64,000 nt of DNA from contig JACDUA010000007.1 of assembly GCA_013519935.1 (NCBI GenBank), positions 27,806 to 91,805 on the forward strand, in the 5' to 3' direction. Source of the DNA: Ectothiorhodospiraceae bacterium WFHF3C12 (GTDB lineage Bacteria > Pseudomonadota > Gammaproteobacteria > Nitrococcales > Nitrococcaceae). Below are positions 55,656-64,000 of this stretch, piece after piece. Position 1 is the first letter of the stretch, and each line of letters starts with the position of its first letter. A model generated the notes under the pieces. That model saw only the letters and a program-made list of their open reading frames with translations. It had not been told where the DNA came from and searched no databases. The position numbers were made by a program, and so were the translations under genes.

Positions 55656-55749
55656 TCGTGGGAGAGGGGACGGGGGAGAGGGGGGAGGCGCCAAAAGGGC
55701 GCGCAGCCCAACGGCCATCGCGATGGACCGGTTTGGGTTGAGCAGGTGT

Positions 55750-56210
55750 TGTAGGGGCGGCCCCTGGCCGCGAACGGGCAGGGAAAGGAATTCGCGGCGA
55801 GGACGCCCCTCCCACAGCGGGCCGGAAGCCGCGGGGTATCAGGCGGGGTGCGGGGGCCCGGTCCCCGGGGCGATGCGGTTGGACGGGTCCTTCGCAGCGG
55901 GGACGCCCCTCCCACAGCGGGTTGGAGGCCATGGGCCATCGGGCAGGGTGTGGGAGCCCCGCCCCCGGGGCGATGCCTTTAGTCCGGCTTTCGCGGCGAG
56001 GTCGCCGCTCCCACAACACAGTGCCCGCCGAGTGCCGCGAGCCCGCCGTGGGAGCCTCGCCCCCGGGGCGATGCCTTTAGTCCGGCTTTCGCAACGAGGT
56101 CGCCGCTCCCACAACGCGATGCACGCCCAGGTGCCGCGAGCCCGCTGTGGGAGGCGCGTCCCCGCGGCGACCGGCCCCTGAGCGGTTCGCGGGCAGGGGC
56201 CGCTCCCACG
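55750..56210. repeat. Second large cluster of REP-like GTGGGAG/CTCCCAC units
   Basis: At least six alternating-orientation units; several share the same ~70-base block as the 51803-52270 cluster. It ends about 130 bases before the FAD-dehydrogenase start. The whole 54924-56342 spacer contains only the BCCT remnant and repeats; I see no intact gene. Confidence 0.85.
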
Positions 56211-56342
56211 CCATAGCGGCTACCCCATGACCATCCCGTTAAAGACCCTCCCGGCCGGATGGTAATTCCCGCACTGCGTCATTAGACTTAACCGTTCGTT
56301 GTTTCCCGTTATGCCCGTCCGAATCGAGGATTACTCCCCGTT

Positions 56343-59300
56343 ATGACCAGCACCGCCCGCATCCGCGAGATCCCCTACAACTACACCTCTTTCTCCGACA
56401 AGGAGATCGTCCTGCGCTACCTGGGCCGGGAAGCCTGGGACACGCTGAACGAGCTGCGCGCCGAGCGCCAGACCGGCATCTCCGCGCGGATGCTCTTCGA
56501 GGTGCTGGGGGATCTCTGGGTCGTCAAGCGCAACCCCTACATCCAGGACGACCTGCTGGAGAACGGCAAGCGGCTGCGGGCGCTGGTGGACGCCATGAAC
56601 CACCGGCTGGACCAGATCGTGGCCCGCTCCCAGGGCAATCAGAAGGCCCTGGACCTGGTCCAGCAGGCCCGCGAGGCGGTGGACGCGTTCGAGGCCTGGT
56701 TCCCGGCCATGCGCGGCAAGCGCGAGCGGGCCCGCAAGGCCTTTGGCCGCTACACCCGTTCGGACAACATCTGCTTCGACGGCCTCTCCCGGGTCTCCCA
56801 CCAGACCGACGCCACCGACTGGCGCGTGGAGGTGCCCTTCGTCGTCCTCACGCCGGACACGGAGGAGGAGATGGCCACGCTGGTGAAGACGGCCATCGAG
56901 CTGGGGCTGACGGTCATCCCCCGCGGCGGCGGCACGGGCTACACCGGCGGCGCGGTGCCCATGCACGAGGACTGCGCGGTCATCAACACCGAGAAGCTGG
57001 AAGGGCTGGGCAAGGTGGAGCTGAAGAAGCTCCCGGGCCTGGACCACGAGGTGGCTACGGTCCGCGCCGAGGCCGGCGTGGTCACCCGCCGGGTGTCGGA
57101 CCTCGCCGGGGCCAACGGCTACGTGTTCGCCGTGGACCCCACCTCCCAGGACGCCTCCACCATCGGCGGCAACGTGGCCATGAACGCCGGCGGCAAGAAG
57201 GCGGTGCTCTGGGGCACGGCCCTGGACAACCTCGCTTCCTGGCGCATGGTCACCCCGGACGCCGAGTGGCTGGACGTGGAGCGGATCAACCACAACCAGG
57301 GAAAGATCCACGACCAGGAGACGGTGGAGTTCCGCGTTACGCGCTACGAGGCCGACGGCAAGACCCAGAAGGGCGAGCCGGAGGTCATCACCATTCCGGG
57401 TTCAACCTTCCGCAAGGTGGGCCTGGGCAAGGACGTCACCGACAAGTTCCTGAACGGCGTGCCGGGCGTGCAGAAGGAGGGCTGCGACGGGCTCATCACC
57501 TCCGCCACCTTCGTGCTGCACGTCATGCCCAAGCACATGCGCACGGTGTGCCTGGAGTTCTACGGCACCGACCTGCACGAGGCCGTTCCGGCCATCGTGG
57601 AGATCGTCGACGACCTGCAGGCCGACGAGCAGGTGAAGCTGGCCGGCCTGGAGCACCTGGACGAGCGCTACGTGCGCGCCGTGGGCTACGCGCCCAAGGG
57701 CTCGCGCGGCGAGAAGCCCAAGATGGTGCTGGTGGCGGATCTCGCCGCCGACGACGAGGATGCCTGCGCCAACGCCGCCTCGCGCATGGTGCGCATGGCC
57801 AACAAGCGCAACGCCGACGGCTTCATCGCCGTCTCCGCCGAGGCGCGCAAGACGTTCTGGGCGGACCGCTCCCGCACCGCCGCCATCGCCGCCCACACCA
57901 ACGCCTTCAAGATCAACGAGGACGTGGTCATCCCGCTGGACCGGCTGGCCGAGTACAGCGAGGGCATCGAGCGGATCAACATCGTCCACTCCATGAAGAA
58001 CAAGCTGCGGCTGCTGAACGCCCTGCGCGAGCACCTCACCGGGCCGATGCCGGAGCTCAAGCAGCGGCCGGACTATCTCGACCGGGAGGACTACGAGGCC
58101 AGCGAGGAGGGCGGCTCCATCCTGGAGCGCAAGTGCGCCGCCGCCATCCAGCTCCTGGCCGACGTCACCGACCGCTGGCATGCCATCCTGGACAACATGG
58201 ACGGTGACCCGGTCGCCCTGAACGCTCTGCTGGACGACACCGCCCGCGCCGACGTGCGCGAGGGCGACACCATCGCCAACCTGCTGCTGCGCCGCAGCCT
58301 GCGCATCTCCTACCGCAACGAGGTGGAGGCGAAGCTCAAGGAGATCTTCGACGGCCGCGACCTGGCCCCCGTGCGCAAGCGCATCGACGAGATCCACCAG
58401 GAAGTGCTCTCCAGCCGGCTGTTCGTCGCCCTGCACATGCACGCCGGCGACGGCAACGTGCACACCAACATCCCGGTCAACTCCAACGACTACGAGATGA
58501 TGCACGAGGCCGACCGCATCGTGGACCAGGTCATGGAGCTGGCCGGTGAGCTCAACGGCGTCATCTCCGGCGAGCACGGTATCGGCATCACCAAGATGCA
58601 GTACCTGGACCGGGCCGTGGTGGACCGCTTCACCGAGTACAAGCACAAGGTGGACCCGCAGGACTGGTTCAACCGCGGCAAGCTGCAGTCCGGCTCCGGT
58701 CTTTCCAACGCCTACACGCCGTCCCTGCGCCTGGTGCAGCAGGAGGCGCTGATCCTGGAAGCCACCGAGCTCGGCGAGCTCAACGACGACATCAAGGACT
58801 GCCTGCGCTGCGGCAAGTGCAAGCCCGTGTGCACCACCCACGTGCCCCGGGCCAACCTGCTCTACAACCCGCGCAACAAGATCCTGGCCACCGGGCTGAT
58901 GGTGGAGGCCGTGCTCTACGAGGAGCAGACCCGCCGCGGCATCTCCCTGCATCACTGGACGGAGATGAACGATGTGGCCGACCACTGCACCATCTGCCAC
59001 CGCTGCGTGACGCCCTGCCCGGTGAACATCGACTTCGGCGACGTCACCATCAAGATGCGCCATATCCTGAAGAAGCGCGGCCAGCGCACCTCCAGCCCGG
59101 CCACGGCGGCGTCCATGGCGTTCCTCAACGTCAAGGACGCCCGCACCATCAAGCTCATGCGCAAGGGCATGATCGAGTACGGCTACGGCGCCCAGCGCCT
59201 GGGCCACCAGGTCTTCCGCAGTCTGGGTCTGGCCGGGACGAAGGACACCGTGCCCGACAGCGACGTGAAGCGCCGCCCCAGGCACACCCGCGATCTGTCC

Positions 59301-60236
59301 AACGTGCCGGCGCAGGTGATTCACTTCGTCAAGAAGCCCATGCCGGGCAACCTGCCCAACAAGACCATGCGCCAGCTCATCGGCGCCGAGGACGCCAAGA
59401 CCGTCCCCATCCTCCGCGACCCCAACAAGGTCACCGAGGACTCCGACGCCGTGTTCTACTTCCCCGGCTGCGGCTCCGAGCGCCTGTTCAGCCAGATCGG
59501 CATGGCAACACTCGCCATGCTCTATGACGCCGGCGCCCAGACCGTCCTGCCGCCCGGATACCTGTGCTGTGGCTACCCGCAGACCTCCAATGGCGACGTC
59601 GAGAAGGGCCAGCAGATCACCACCGAGAACCGCGTCCTGTTTCACCGGGTGGCCAACACCCTGAACTACATGGACATCAAGACGGTGATCGTCTCCTGCG
59701 GCACCTGCATGGATCAGCTGCTGAAATACGAGTTCGAGAAGATCTTCCCCGGCTGCCGGTTGCTGGACATCCACGAATACCTGCTGGAGAAGGGCTACAA
59801 GCTCGACGGCGTGGACGGCGTGCAGTACATGTACCACGACCCCTGCCACACCCCCATGAAGACCCACGACCCGCAGAAGACCGCCAGCACCCTCATGGGC
59901 AAGGAAGTCCCGCTGAACGACCGCTGCTGCGGCGAGGCCGGCACCTTCGCCGTCAGCCGCCCGGACATCGCCACCCAGGTGCGTTTCCGCAAGGAAGAGG
60001 AATTCAACAAAGGCCTCACCGAGCTGACGGGCCAACCCGTGGCCGAGAAGGGCCAGGTGAAGATGCTGACCTCATGCCCGGCTTGCCTGCAGGGCCTGTC
60101 TCGCTACGAGCAGGACACCGGCGTTGAGGCGGACTACATTGTGGTGGAGATGGCGAAGCACCTTCTTGGGGAGGGATGGCAGAAGCAGTTTATTGAGACT
60201 GCGCAGGCAGGGGGGGTGGAGAAGGTTCTATTATGA
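56343..60236 (+). CDS. FAD-linked oxidase/Fe-S dehydrogenase fusion (DUF3683 type, D-2-hydroxyacid dehydrogenase-like)
   Basis: 1297 residues. The order is an N-terminal DUF3683-like region (about 1-160), an FAD-binding_4/PCMH domain ([18 protein letters not shown]), an FAD-oxidase C-terminal domain ending in [16 protein letters not shown] and GEHGIGITK, and two 4Fe-4S clusters ([23 protein letters not shown]). Two CCG (heterodisulfide-reductase-like) domains close the protein ([27 protein letters not shown]). This merges the GlcD/GlcF-type functions in one chain, which would oxidise a D-2-hydroxy acid such as lactate or hydroxyglutarate and pass electrons to the quinone pool. The substrate is inferred from related enzymes. 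Monocistronic. Confidence 0.93.
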   Translation: MTSTARIREIPYNYTSFSDKEIVLRYLGREAWDTLNELRAERQTGISARMLFEVLGDLWVVKRNPYIQDDLLENGKRLRALVDAMNHRLDQIVARSQGNQKALDLVQQAREAVDAFEAWFPAMRGKRERARKAFGRYTRSDNICFDGLSRVSHQTDATDWRVEVPFVVLTPDTEEEMATLVKTAIELGLTVIPRGGGTGYTGGAVPMHEDCAVINTEKLEGLGKVELKKLPGLDHEVATVRAEAGVVTRRVSDLAGANGYVFAVDPTSQDASTIGGNVAMNAGGKKAVLWGTALDNLASWRMVTPDAEWLDVERINHNQGKIHDQETVEFRVTRYEADGKTQKGEPEVITIPGSTFRKVGLGKDVTDKFLNGVPGVQKEGCDGLITSATFVLHVMPKHMRTVCLEFYGTDLHEAVPAIVEIVDDLQADEQVKLAGLEHLDERYVRAVGYAPKGSRGEKPKMVLVADLAADDEDACANAASRMVRMANKRNADGFIAVSAEARKTFWADRSRTAAIAAHTNAFKINEDVVIPLDRLAEYSEGIERINIVHSMKNKLRLLNALREHLTGPMPELKQRPDYLDREDYEASEEGGSILERKCAAAIQLLADVTDRWHAILDNMDGDPVALNALLDDTARADVREGDTIANLLLRRSLRISYRNEVEAKLKEIFDGRDLAPVRKRIDEIHQEVLSSRLFVALHMHAGDGNVHTNIPVNSNDYEMMHEADRIVDQVMELAGELNGVISGEHGIGITKMQYLDRAVVDRFTEYKHKVDPQDWFNRGKLQSGSGLSNAYTPSLRLVQQEALILEATELGELNDDIKDCLRCGKCKPVCTTHVPRANLLYNPRNKILATGLMVEAVLYEEQTRRGISLHHWTEMNDVADHCTICHRCVTPCPVNIDFGDVTIKMRHILKKRGQRTSSPATAASMAFLNVKDARTIKLMRKGMIEYGYGAQRLGHQVFRSLGLAGTKDTVPDSDVKRRPRHTRDLSNVPAQVIHFVKKPMPGNLPNKTMRQLIGAEDAKTVPILRDPNKVTEDSDAVFYFPGCGSERLFSQIGMATLAMLYDAGAQTVLPPGYLCCGYPQTSNGDVEKGQQITTENRVLFHRVANTLNYMDIKTVIVSCGTCMDQLLKYEFEKIFPGCRLLDIHEYLLEKGYKLDGVDGVQYMYHDPCHTPMKTHDPQKTASTLMGKEVPLNDRCCGEAGTFAVSRPDIATQVRFRKEEEFNKGLTELTGQPVAEKGQVKMLTSCPACLQGLSRYEQDTGVEADYIVVEMAKHLLGEGWQKQFIETAQAGGVEKVLL

Positions 60237-60356
60237 GCGGTTAGTGTTTGGCATAGGTTTACGTCAGTCCTTCGCCGAACCGGTTATTGGCACTTTGGCT
60301 GCATAGAGAATTGCCGCTGCTCGAATCGCGACGATACCGAAATACAATAAGTTATC

Positions 60357-61239
60357 CTACCAAGGGAGAGATCTGTAGAAGCGTTCTACCGACCCATATG
60401 CTGATTCGAAATCAGGGAGTTCGGGAACTTCTAGCTCTAGGGTGCTCCATTCGGCAGAGGCTCGCCTCTTAATATCGGGATCGGCTAGTGAGGCACGAGT
60501 CGGAGAAATGCTGCGGGCTTGTGCTTTCGTGATGAGCGCTTGCAGAATCTCCGCTTTTTCTGCTGCGTTCGGGGGGAGCTCGCGTACAAGGTAATCAATA
60601 TCATAGACATCCTGTCGTCGATTCCGTCCCCTAGATGATTGTTGTAGCAAGGCACGGAGCTTTTCGGCGATAAGATCGACAAGGCTATAGACACGAAGTC
60701 CCGCATCGAACTGATCGAAGCGTACTAATTCTACCGCATGGACGGGCTCATGGAAGCTAATCTCCACCTTGAGTACGTCAGGGCATTGTCCACGCAAAAG
60801 ACGGTCATGAGTAGCACTGCCACGATGCGCGTATGCGATTTTCGCTTCCAGAGCAGGGAAGTTGGCTGTGGTGAAGTTGTCCTTCCGCGGCTTCCTTTCT
60901 ATTATTCTGGACTCGGCATTCGAGAGTTGGATATCCTAGCCTAGCAGCAGAACGTCGGAGTTCAGGGTTGAGTGATTCGCGCAATTTGCTCTCAAGATCA
61001 TCCGTTGGTTCGATCTGTGCCGTAAAATCTACGTCTGCGGTTTGGCGTGGGCTTGCGTACACCAAGCCCATCAAAACTCCACCCTTAAGGTAAAGCTTAT
61101 CGCCATAGTCTTCGCTCGCTCCGATCGCAGCAAGTAACACCTCTGTGGCCTGACGCTCTACATAACGATGTGGATCGCGCCGAGCTTGATCAACCCAAGA
61201 TCCGATATCGACAATAATTGGCTCTCGTTCAAGCGACAT
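60357..61239 (-). pseudogene. AbiEii-like nucleotidyltransferase toxin gene, disrupted by a frameshift
   Basis: Two minus-strand ORFs (61239-60805 and 60797-60357) are halves of one AbiEii/AbiGii-type toxin. The first holds LYLKGGVLMGLVYASPRQTADVDF (GS and DxD nucleotidyltransferase motifs). The second holds VEISFHEP and YSLVDLIAEKLRALLQQ with RRQDVYDIDYLV. Shifting by +1 near 60895-60930 (AATAATAG stretch) joins them through IIERKPRKDNFTTANFPALE and AYAHRG, the expected family sequence. A single indel has therefore inactivated the toxin, or a recoding event rescues it. It starts 11 bases inside the antitoxin gene. More AT-rich than the surroundings. Confidence 0.8.
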
Positions 61240-62161
61240 TAAGGGAAATCATCCATTTTTCGGAATATTGTGGTGCGAATGGTCGTGTAGGATCTAGTAC
61301 GCGAGAACTTCCCCGCTGAGCGAGATTTTTCCAGCGCTCGACGCGTTCATCCTTCATGCCTATAAGTTCGTCGATAATGTATCCCGCTCGAATCTTGGTG
61401 ATAGTGCGTGGGCTATTTTGTACGGTTGTTATAATGTCATCTAAATAAGTTCCGGCATGTTCTCGCCACACGTCGAGTACATGCGCCATTCCACCGCAAA
61501 TGCCGGGCTCCTCCAGCATGTCGACAAACGTTTGGCCTATAGTCGCTATTCGTGCGAAGGAGTCTCGTATTGGAATAGAATCCCCTAAGTTTATGGTTCG
61601 AAATATGATGGTTTCGCGGCCACGAACATTTTTTGGATGATTCACCCCCTGCAGGGATACAATTTGGTGTTCGTCAAGCGTTTGGAGTGTGTGCTCGCCA
61701 TAGTCATGTAACATGGCCTGTCGCAGCAAATTGGGGAGTATTTTTTGGTGTGGAGCGGTCATATGCAGCGCTCTGGGTCGGCGGTCTGTTAACCCGAAGC
61801 GCGCCATTGCTGATAGATGTGATACATAGCAAAAACGGTCTACTATGCAGCATATTTCCTCAGTAGGCCTGTCGCTATTTTCGAGTATCCGGTACGCGCG
61901 GTTTTTGTAATCTCGATCGGGAAAAATGATGCCGGCCTTTAAAAGCCCTCGACGACGCCGTCCTAGGTCGTCTTGGTCGGGTATGCCTTTGCGAGTGTGC
62001 AGCTTTTGGTTACTTTCAAAGAGCTTGCGGAGTTCTTGGAAGAGTTGGTAAGGGGTGACGACGGGAGATGAAGATGCACGGAGGCGTTCAGCTAGGGCGG
62101 CTTCGAGTTTGGTTAGCCGAGGCTTTGTGCTGTAAGTGAGTGTTTGTGGCATTCTGCTCAT
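61229..62161 (-). CDS. AbiEi-like antitoxin/transcriptional repressor
   Basis: 310 residues. It has a basic N-terminal winged-helix-like region (SSPVVTPYQLFQELRKLF with GRRRRGLLKAGIIF) and a C-terminal domain (FCYVSHLSAMARFGLTDRRP... through YIIDELIGMKDERVERW), matching AbiEi-type antitoxins of type IV toxin-antitoxin systems. AbiEi both represses its promoter and neutralises the toxin; AbiE systems give phage abortive infection. The start at 62161 or 62152 is not decided by a clear RBS. A perfect 10-1-10 inverted repeat lies 26 bases upstream. The AT-rich composition suggests horizontal transfer. Confidence 0.8.
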   Translation of the reverse strand: MSRMPQTLTYSTKPRLTKLEAALAERLRASSSPVVTPYQLFQELRKLFESNQKLHTRKGIPDQDDLGRRRRGLLKAGIIFPDRDYKNRAYRILENSDRPTEEICCIVDRFCYVSHLSAMARFGLTDRRPRALHMTAPHQKILPNLLRQAMLHDYGEHTLQTLDEHQIVSLQGVNHPKNVRGRETIIFRTINLGDSIPIRDSFARIATIGQTFVDMLEEPGICGGMAHVLDVWREHAGTYLDDIITTVQNSPRTITKIRAGYIIDELIGMKDERVERWKNLAQRGSSRVLDPTRPFAPQYSEKWMISLNVA

Positions 62162-62186
62162 TCGCTTTAACGGCTACCCTCTATCT

Positions 62187-62207
62187 CCGATGTCCTAAGG
62201 ACATCGG
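62187..62207 (-). promoter_or_regulatory. Inverted repeat CCGATGTCCT-A-AGGACATCGG, probable AbiEi operator
   Basis: Perfect ten-base arms around a single A, immediately upstream of the antitoxin start. Characterised AbiEi proteins bind inverted repeats in their own promoter, so this is the natural candidate. It could also fold as an RNA hairpin in the leader. Confidence 0.65.
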
Positions 62208-62478
62208 GGTGTAAGCGTATGGTCTGCCGGTAAAAGGAGACACTCATCTAGGGGAGAAACCGGGGACACACCACAGGTTTTGCCGAGAGGAAAGGTCTAC
62301 CGGATACAGTTTAACATTCCAACACCGGTCGGCTCCGGGGTCATCCTGAGGGGTTGGCGGGTGGGGTCGGACCAGCGCAACTAGCGGAAGTGGCGGTAAA
62401 ATGGAGCGCCGAGGAAGGTGTTCTAGGCTCTTAGAAGGGCCATTTCGAGGCGTGAATTGACGTTCTAAGGAGGGAACG

Positions 62479-62586
62479 ATGCTGCGAGCCAACCGGGTAT
62501 TACTGCCGGGCCATGTCTGGCACATCACCCATCGCCGCCATCGCCAGCAGGCCGCGGGGTCAGGTCTTGCAATCAAGCACCCATGA
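62479..62586 (+). pseudogene. N-terminal stub of a REP-associated (Y1/TnpA_REP) transposase
   Basis: After AGGAGGGA (62468-62474) an ATG opens MLRANRVLLPGHVWHITHR, matching the start of Y1-type REP transposases (xRANRxxxPGxxWHITHRCH). After about 25 codons the frame runs into a GGGGTCAGGTCTTGC repeat and stops at 62584-62586. The catalytic HUH and Tyr parts are absent, so this is a broken end left by repeat insertion or deletion. Confidence 0.6.
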
Positions 62587-62735
62587 CCTACTCTTCCAAG
62601 TCATCACGAATCTAACCGCGAAGGGACTCGCCCATGCCCTTCAACGACATCGAGCGAGAGGCGACGGGGTCAGGTCTTAGTATTGCCACATTTCGGACCG
62701 TGCCTCGCCAGTGCATGATTGCACGACCTGACCCC
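62556..62735. repeat. GGGGTCAGGTC repeats, two direct and one inverted copy
   Basis: Copies at 62556-62570 (GGGGTCAGGTCTTGC), 62666-62678 (GGGGTCAGGTCTT) and, inverted, 62725-62735 (GACCTGACCCC). Such motifs flank Y1-transposase loci. They bound a short non-coding segment between the transposase stub and the IS3 element. Confidence 0.7.
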
Positions 62736-62838
62736 TTAACTTAATTGTTGCAGCCCGGTCGCCTGAGTGACCGGGCGGGTTCTGCCCCGATTTCACGGAC
62801 ACATCCATTAAGGCCCATACTGGGCGAGGAGGTGTCCG

Positions 62839-63126
62839 ATGGCAAAGCGCAAGCGCTACACACAGGAGTTCAAGCAGGAGGCGGTGCGGCTGGCCCGCTC
62901 GAGCTCGGACTCGGTGAGCAAGATCGCCCGGGATCTGGGGCTGAACCCAAACATGTTGAGCCGCTGGTGCCGGGAGCTGGAGGCCGACGGGGCCAAGGCC
63001 TTCCGCGGTCAGGGCAATGCTCGGGATGAGGAGGTGGCACGGCTGCGCCGGGAGCTCGCCCAGGTCAAGCAGGAACGGGATTTTTTAAAGGACGCGGCAG
63101 CGTACTTCGCCAAAGAGTCGAAGTAA
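62839..63126 (+). CDS. IS3-family transposase OrfA
   Basis: 95 residues: HTH domain (RYTQEFKQEAVRLARSS, then SVSKIARDLGLNPNMLSRWC) that recognises the IS ends, then a leucine-zipper-like helix (VARLRRELAQVKQERDFLKDAAAYF). A slippery heptamer T TTT TTA at 63081-63087, in the OrfA frame, lets ribosomes shift -1 into the orfB frame to make the OrfAB transposase. GAGGAGG precedes the ATG. Confidence 0.93.
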   Translation: MAKRKRYTQEFKQEAVRLARSSSDSVSKIARDLGLNPNMLSRWCRELEADGAKAFRGQGNARDEEVARLRRELAQVKQERDFLKDAAAYFAKESK

Positions 63127-63134
63127 GGTACGGC

Positions 63135-63995
63135 GTGATAGCACGCTGCCGCGAGCAGTATCCGATCAAGCTGATGTGCCGGTGTCTGAACGTCTCCCGC
63201 AGCGGCTACTACGCCTGGCAGCGGCGCGGTCCCTCGCGCCGGGCCCGGGCCAATGCCCGGTTGCTGGAGCAGATCCAGGACAAGCACGACGACAGCGACC
63301 AGGTCCTGGGGGCAGCGGGCATTCGCGATGCGCTGTGCTACGAGGGCGAGCGGTGCAGCGTTAACCGTGTTGCACGGCTAATGCGCCAGGCGGGACTGCG
63401 CGGCATCCCGGCGAAGCGGCGCTGGCGCTCAAAGTCCAGCGGTCAACGCCCCGATGGGATCGACAACGAGCTCGAACGGGACTTTCTGGCCGAGGCGCCG
63501 AACACCAAGTGGGTCACCGATATCACCTATCTGCGCACCGCTGAAGGCTGGTTGTACCTGTGTGCCGTGCTCGATCTGTGGCAAGGGTTGGTGGTCGGCT
63601 GGTCGATGAGCCACCGTCAGGACAGTCACCTAGTGCTCCAGGCCGTGCTGATGGCGCTGTGGCAGCGTGAGCACAAGGCGCCGGTGATTTTGCACTCCGA
63701 CCGTGGCACGCAGTTCACCAGCGACGAATACCAGCAGTTCCTCAGCGACCATGACCTGGTATGCAGCATGAGCGCGGTCGGCAGCTGTGCCGACAACGCC
63801 GCCGCCGAAGGCTTCTTCGGCATGCTCAAGCGTGAGCGGGTCAACCGCCGCCGGTATCAGACCCGGGCCGAGGCACGCACGGATGTGTTCGACTACATCG
63901 AGCGCTTCTACAATCCGAGAATACGTCGGCGGCTACAAATACAGGATCAACAGCAGGCGCAACCCTTAACCCAACCGTCCGTGGAAACGGGGTAG
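63135..63995 (+). CDS. IS3-family transposase OrfB (DDE integrase domain)
   Basis: 286 codons from a GTG at 63135, but the orfB frame is open upstream to the slippery site at 63081, so the real product is probably OrfAB by -1 frameshift. Typical start CREQYPIKLMCRCLNVSRSGYYAW. The DDE catalytic residues are present: Asp in WVTDITYL, Asp in LHSDRGTQF, Glu in AAAEGFFGMLK, with the conserved IERFYNPRIRRRL after it. Apparently intact, so the element may be active. The stop lies within the right inverted repeat. Confidence 0.93.
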   Translation: MIARCREQYPIKLMCRCLNVSRSGYYAWQRRGPSRRARANARLLEQIQDKHDDSDQVLGAAGIRDALCYEGERCSVNRVARLMRQAGLRGIPAKRRWRSKSSGQRPDGIDNELERDFLAEAPNTKWVTDITYLRTAEGWLYLCAVLDLWQGLVVGWSMSHRQDSHLVLQAVLMALWQREHKAPVILHSDRGTQFTSDEYQQFLSDHDLVCSMSAVGSCADNAAAEGFFGMLKRERVNRRRYQTRAEARTDVFDYIERFYNPRIRRRLQIQDQQQAQPLTQPSVETG

Positions 63996-64000
63996 AACCC

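Larger units (their letters stand above)
62777..64000 (+). mobile_element. IS3-family insertion sequence (almost complete; right end at or just past window edge)
   Basis: The left inverted repeat at 62777-62799 and the right one at 63978-64000 match at 20 of 23 positions (both begin GGGTTCT(G/A)CCCCG when read inward). Two transposase ORFs lie between, orfB overlapping the right repeat. A GCCCGGTC-N8-GACCGGGC hairpin (62753-62776) directly abuts the left repeat and may be part of the true end. Target duplication cannot be checked because the right flank is outside the window. Confidence 0.85.

Noticed and set aside
55135..56181. Long plus-strand frame (348 codons) across the repeat region
   Set aside because: It runs through tandem and REP repeats, and the translation is Arg/Pro/Gly-rich repeats; only the short BCCT-like stretch in another frame is meaningful.
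57402..60035. An 877-codon open frame opposite the FAD/Fe-S dehydrogenase
   Set aside because: Shadow ORF on the antisense strand of a gene with all its domains intact.
62244..62576. 110-codon minus-strand frame between abiEi and the IS3 element
   Set aside because: No recognisable domain; it overlaps the transposase stub in antisense and repeat sequence.

Overview
The window looks like chromosome of a high-GC Gammaproteobacterium. GTG and TTG starts are common, the aliphatic amidase closely resembles the pseudomonad enzyme, and the intergenic DNA is full of REP-like palindromes (GTGGGAG...CTCCCAC, TGTAGGAGCG...). The style recalls the Ectothiorhodospiraceae/Chromatiales, but nothing here fixes the taxon. 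I saw no rRNA, tRNA or CRISPR array.

Layout. 1-10026: housekeeping and small-molecule genes (uppP edge fragment, CorA-type Mg transporter, NlpC/P60 lipoprotein, cobalamin-dependent methionine synthase metH, YegS-like lipid kinase, an amidoligase/glutamine-amidotransferase-like pair, a DJ-1/PfpI protein). 10191-19851: a large orphan lipoprotein, an RND efflux pump with its adaptor, and a P2-type cation ATPase. 20608-30485: a co-directional catabolic cluster (FAH-family hydrolase, LysR regulator, complete Liv-type ABC importer, aldehyde dehydrogenase, aspartate-dehydrogenase-like enzyme, an uncharacterised protein) with an unknown substrate. 30713-36010: OsmC, MarR, alpha/beta hydrolase, enoyl-CoA hydratase, LysR and an HCCA-isomerase-like protein. 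Three near-identical GTGTA-N2-TACAC palindromes suggest a small MarR regulon here.

36175-45851 is the centrepiece: an aliphatic-amide utilisation system made of amiC (amide sensor), amiR (ANTAR antiterminator), a five-gene Urt/Fmd-type ABC importer, amiE (amidase) and amiB (AAA+ ATPase). I find two separate leader RNAs, one before amiC and one before the importer. Each has a 10-bp hairpin with an A1/G4 hexaloop, a short second hairpin with loop GAAG(G/A)A, and a strong intrinsic terminator whose 5' arm overlaps the second hairpin. This is the architecture expected of ANTAR-controlled antitermination. It implies that AmiR controls the importer-amidase operon and also feeds back on its own operon. 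A sigma54-type promoter and an NtrC-like dyad upstream of the second leader add probable nitrogen control.

46140-56342: a TetR/MFS pair with two palindromic operators, a small secreted protein with an elaborate upstream region, a Kef-type antiporter with a Usp protein, a GntP-like permease with a patatin-like lipase, and a degraded BCCT transporter end inside a repeat-rich spacer. 56343-60236: a 1297-residue FAD/Fe-S dehydrogenase. 60357-64000: a visibly more AT-rich island with an AbiE-type toxin-antitoxin locus (toxin gene frameshifted, antitoxin intact, perfect 10-1-10 inverted repeat upstream), a stub of a REP-type transposase with GGGGTCAGGTC repeats, and a nearly complete IS3-family element whose two ORFs are joined by a T TTT TTA -1 frameshift site.
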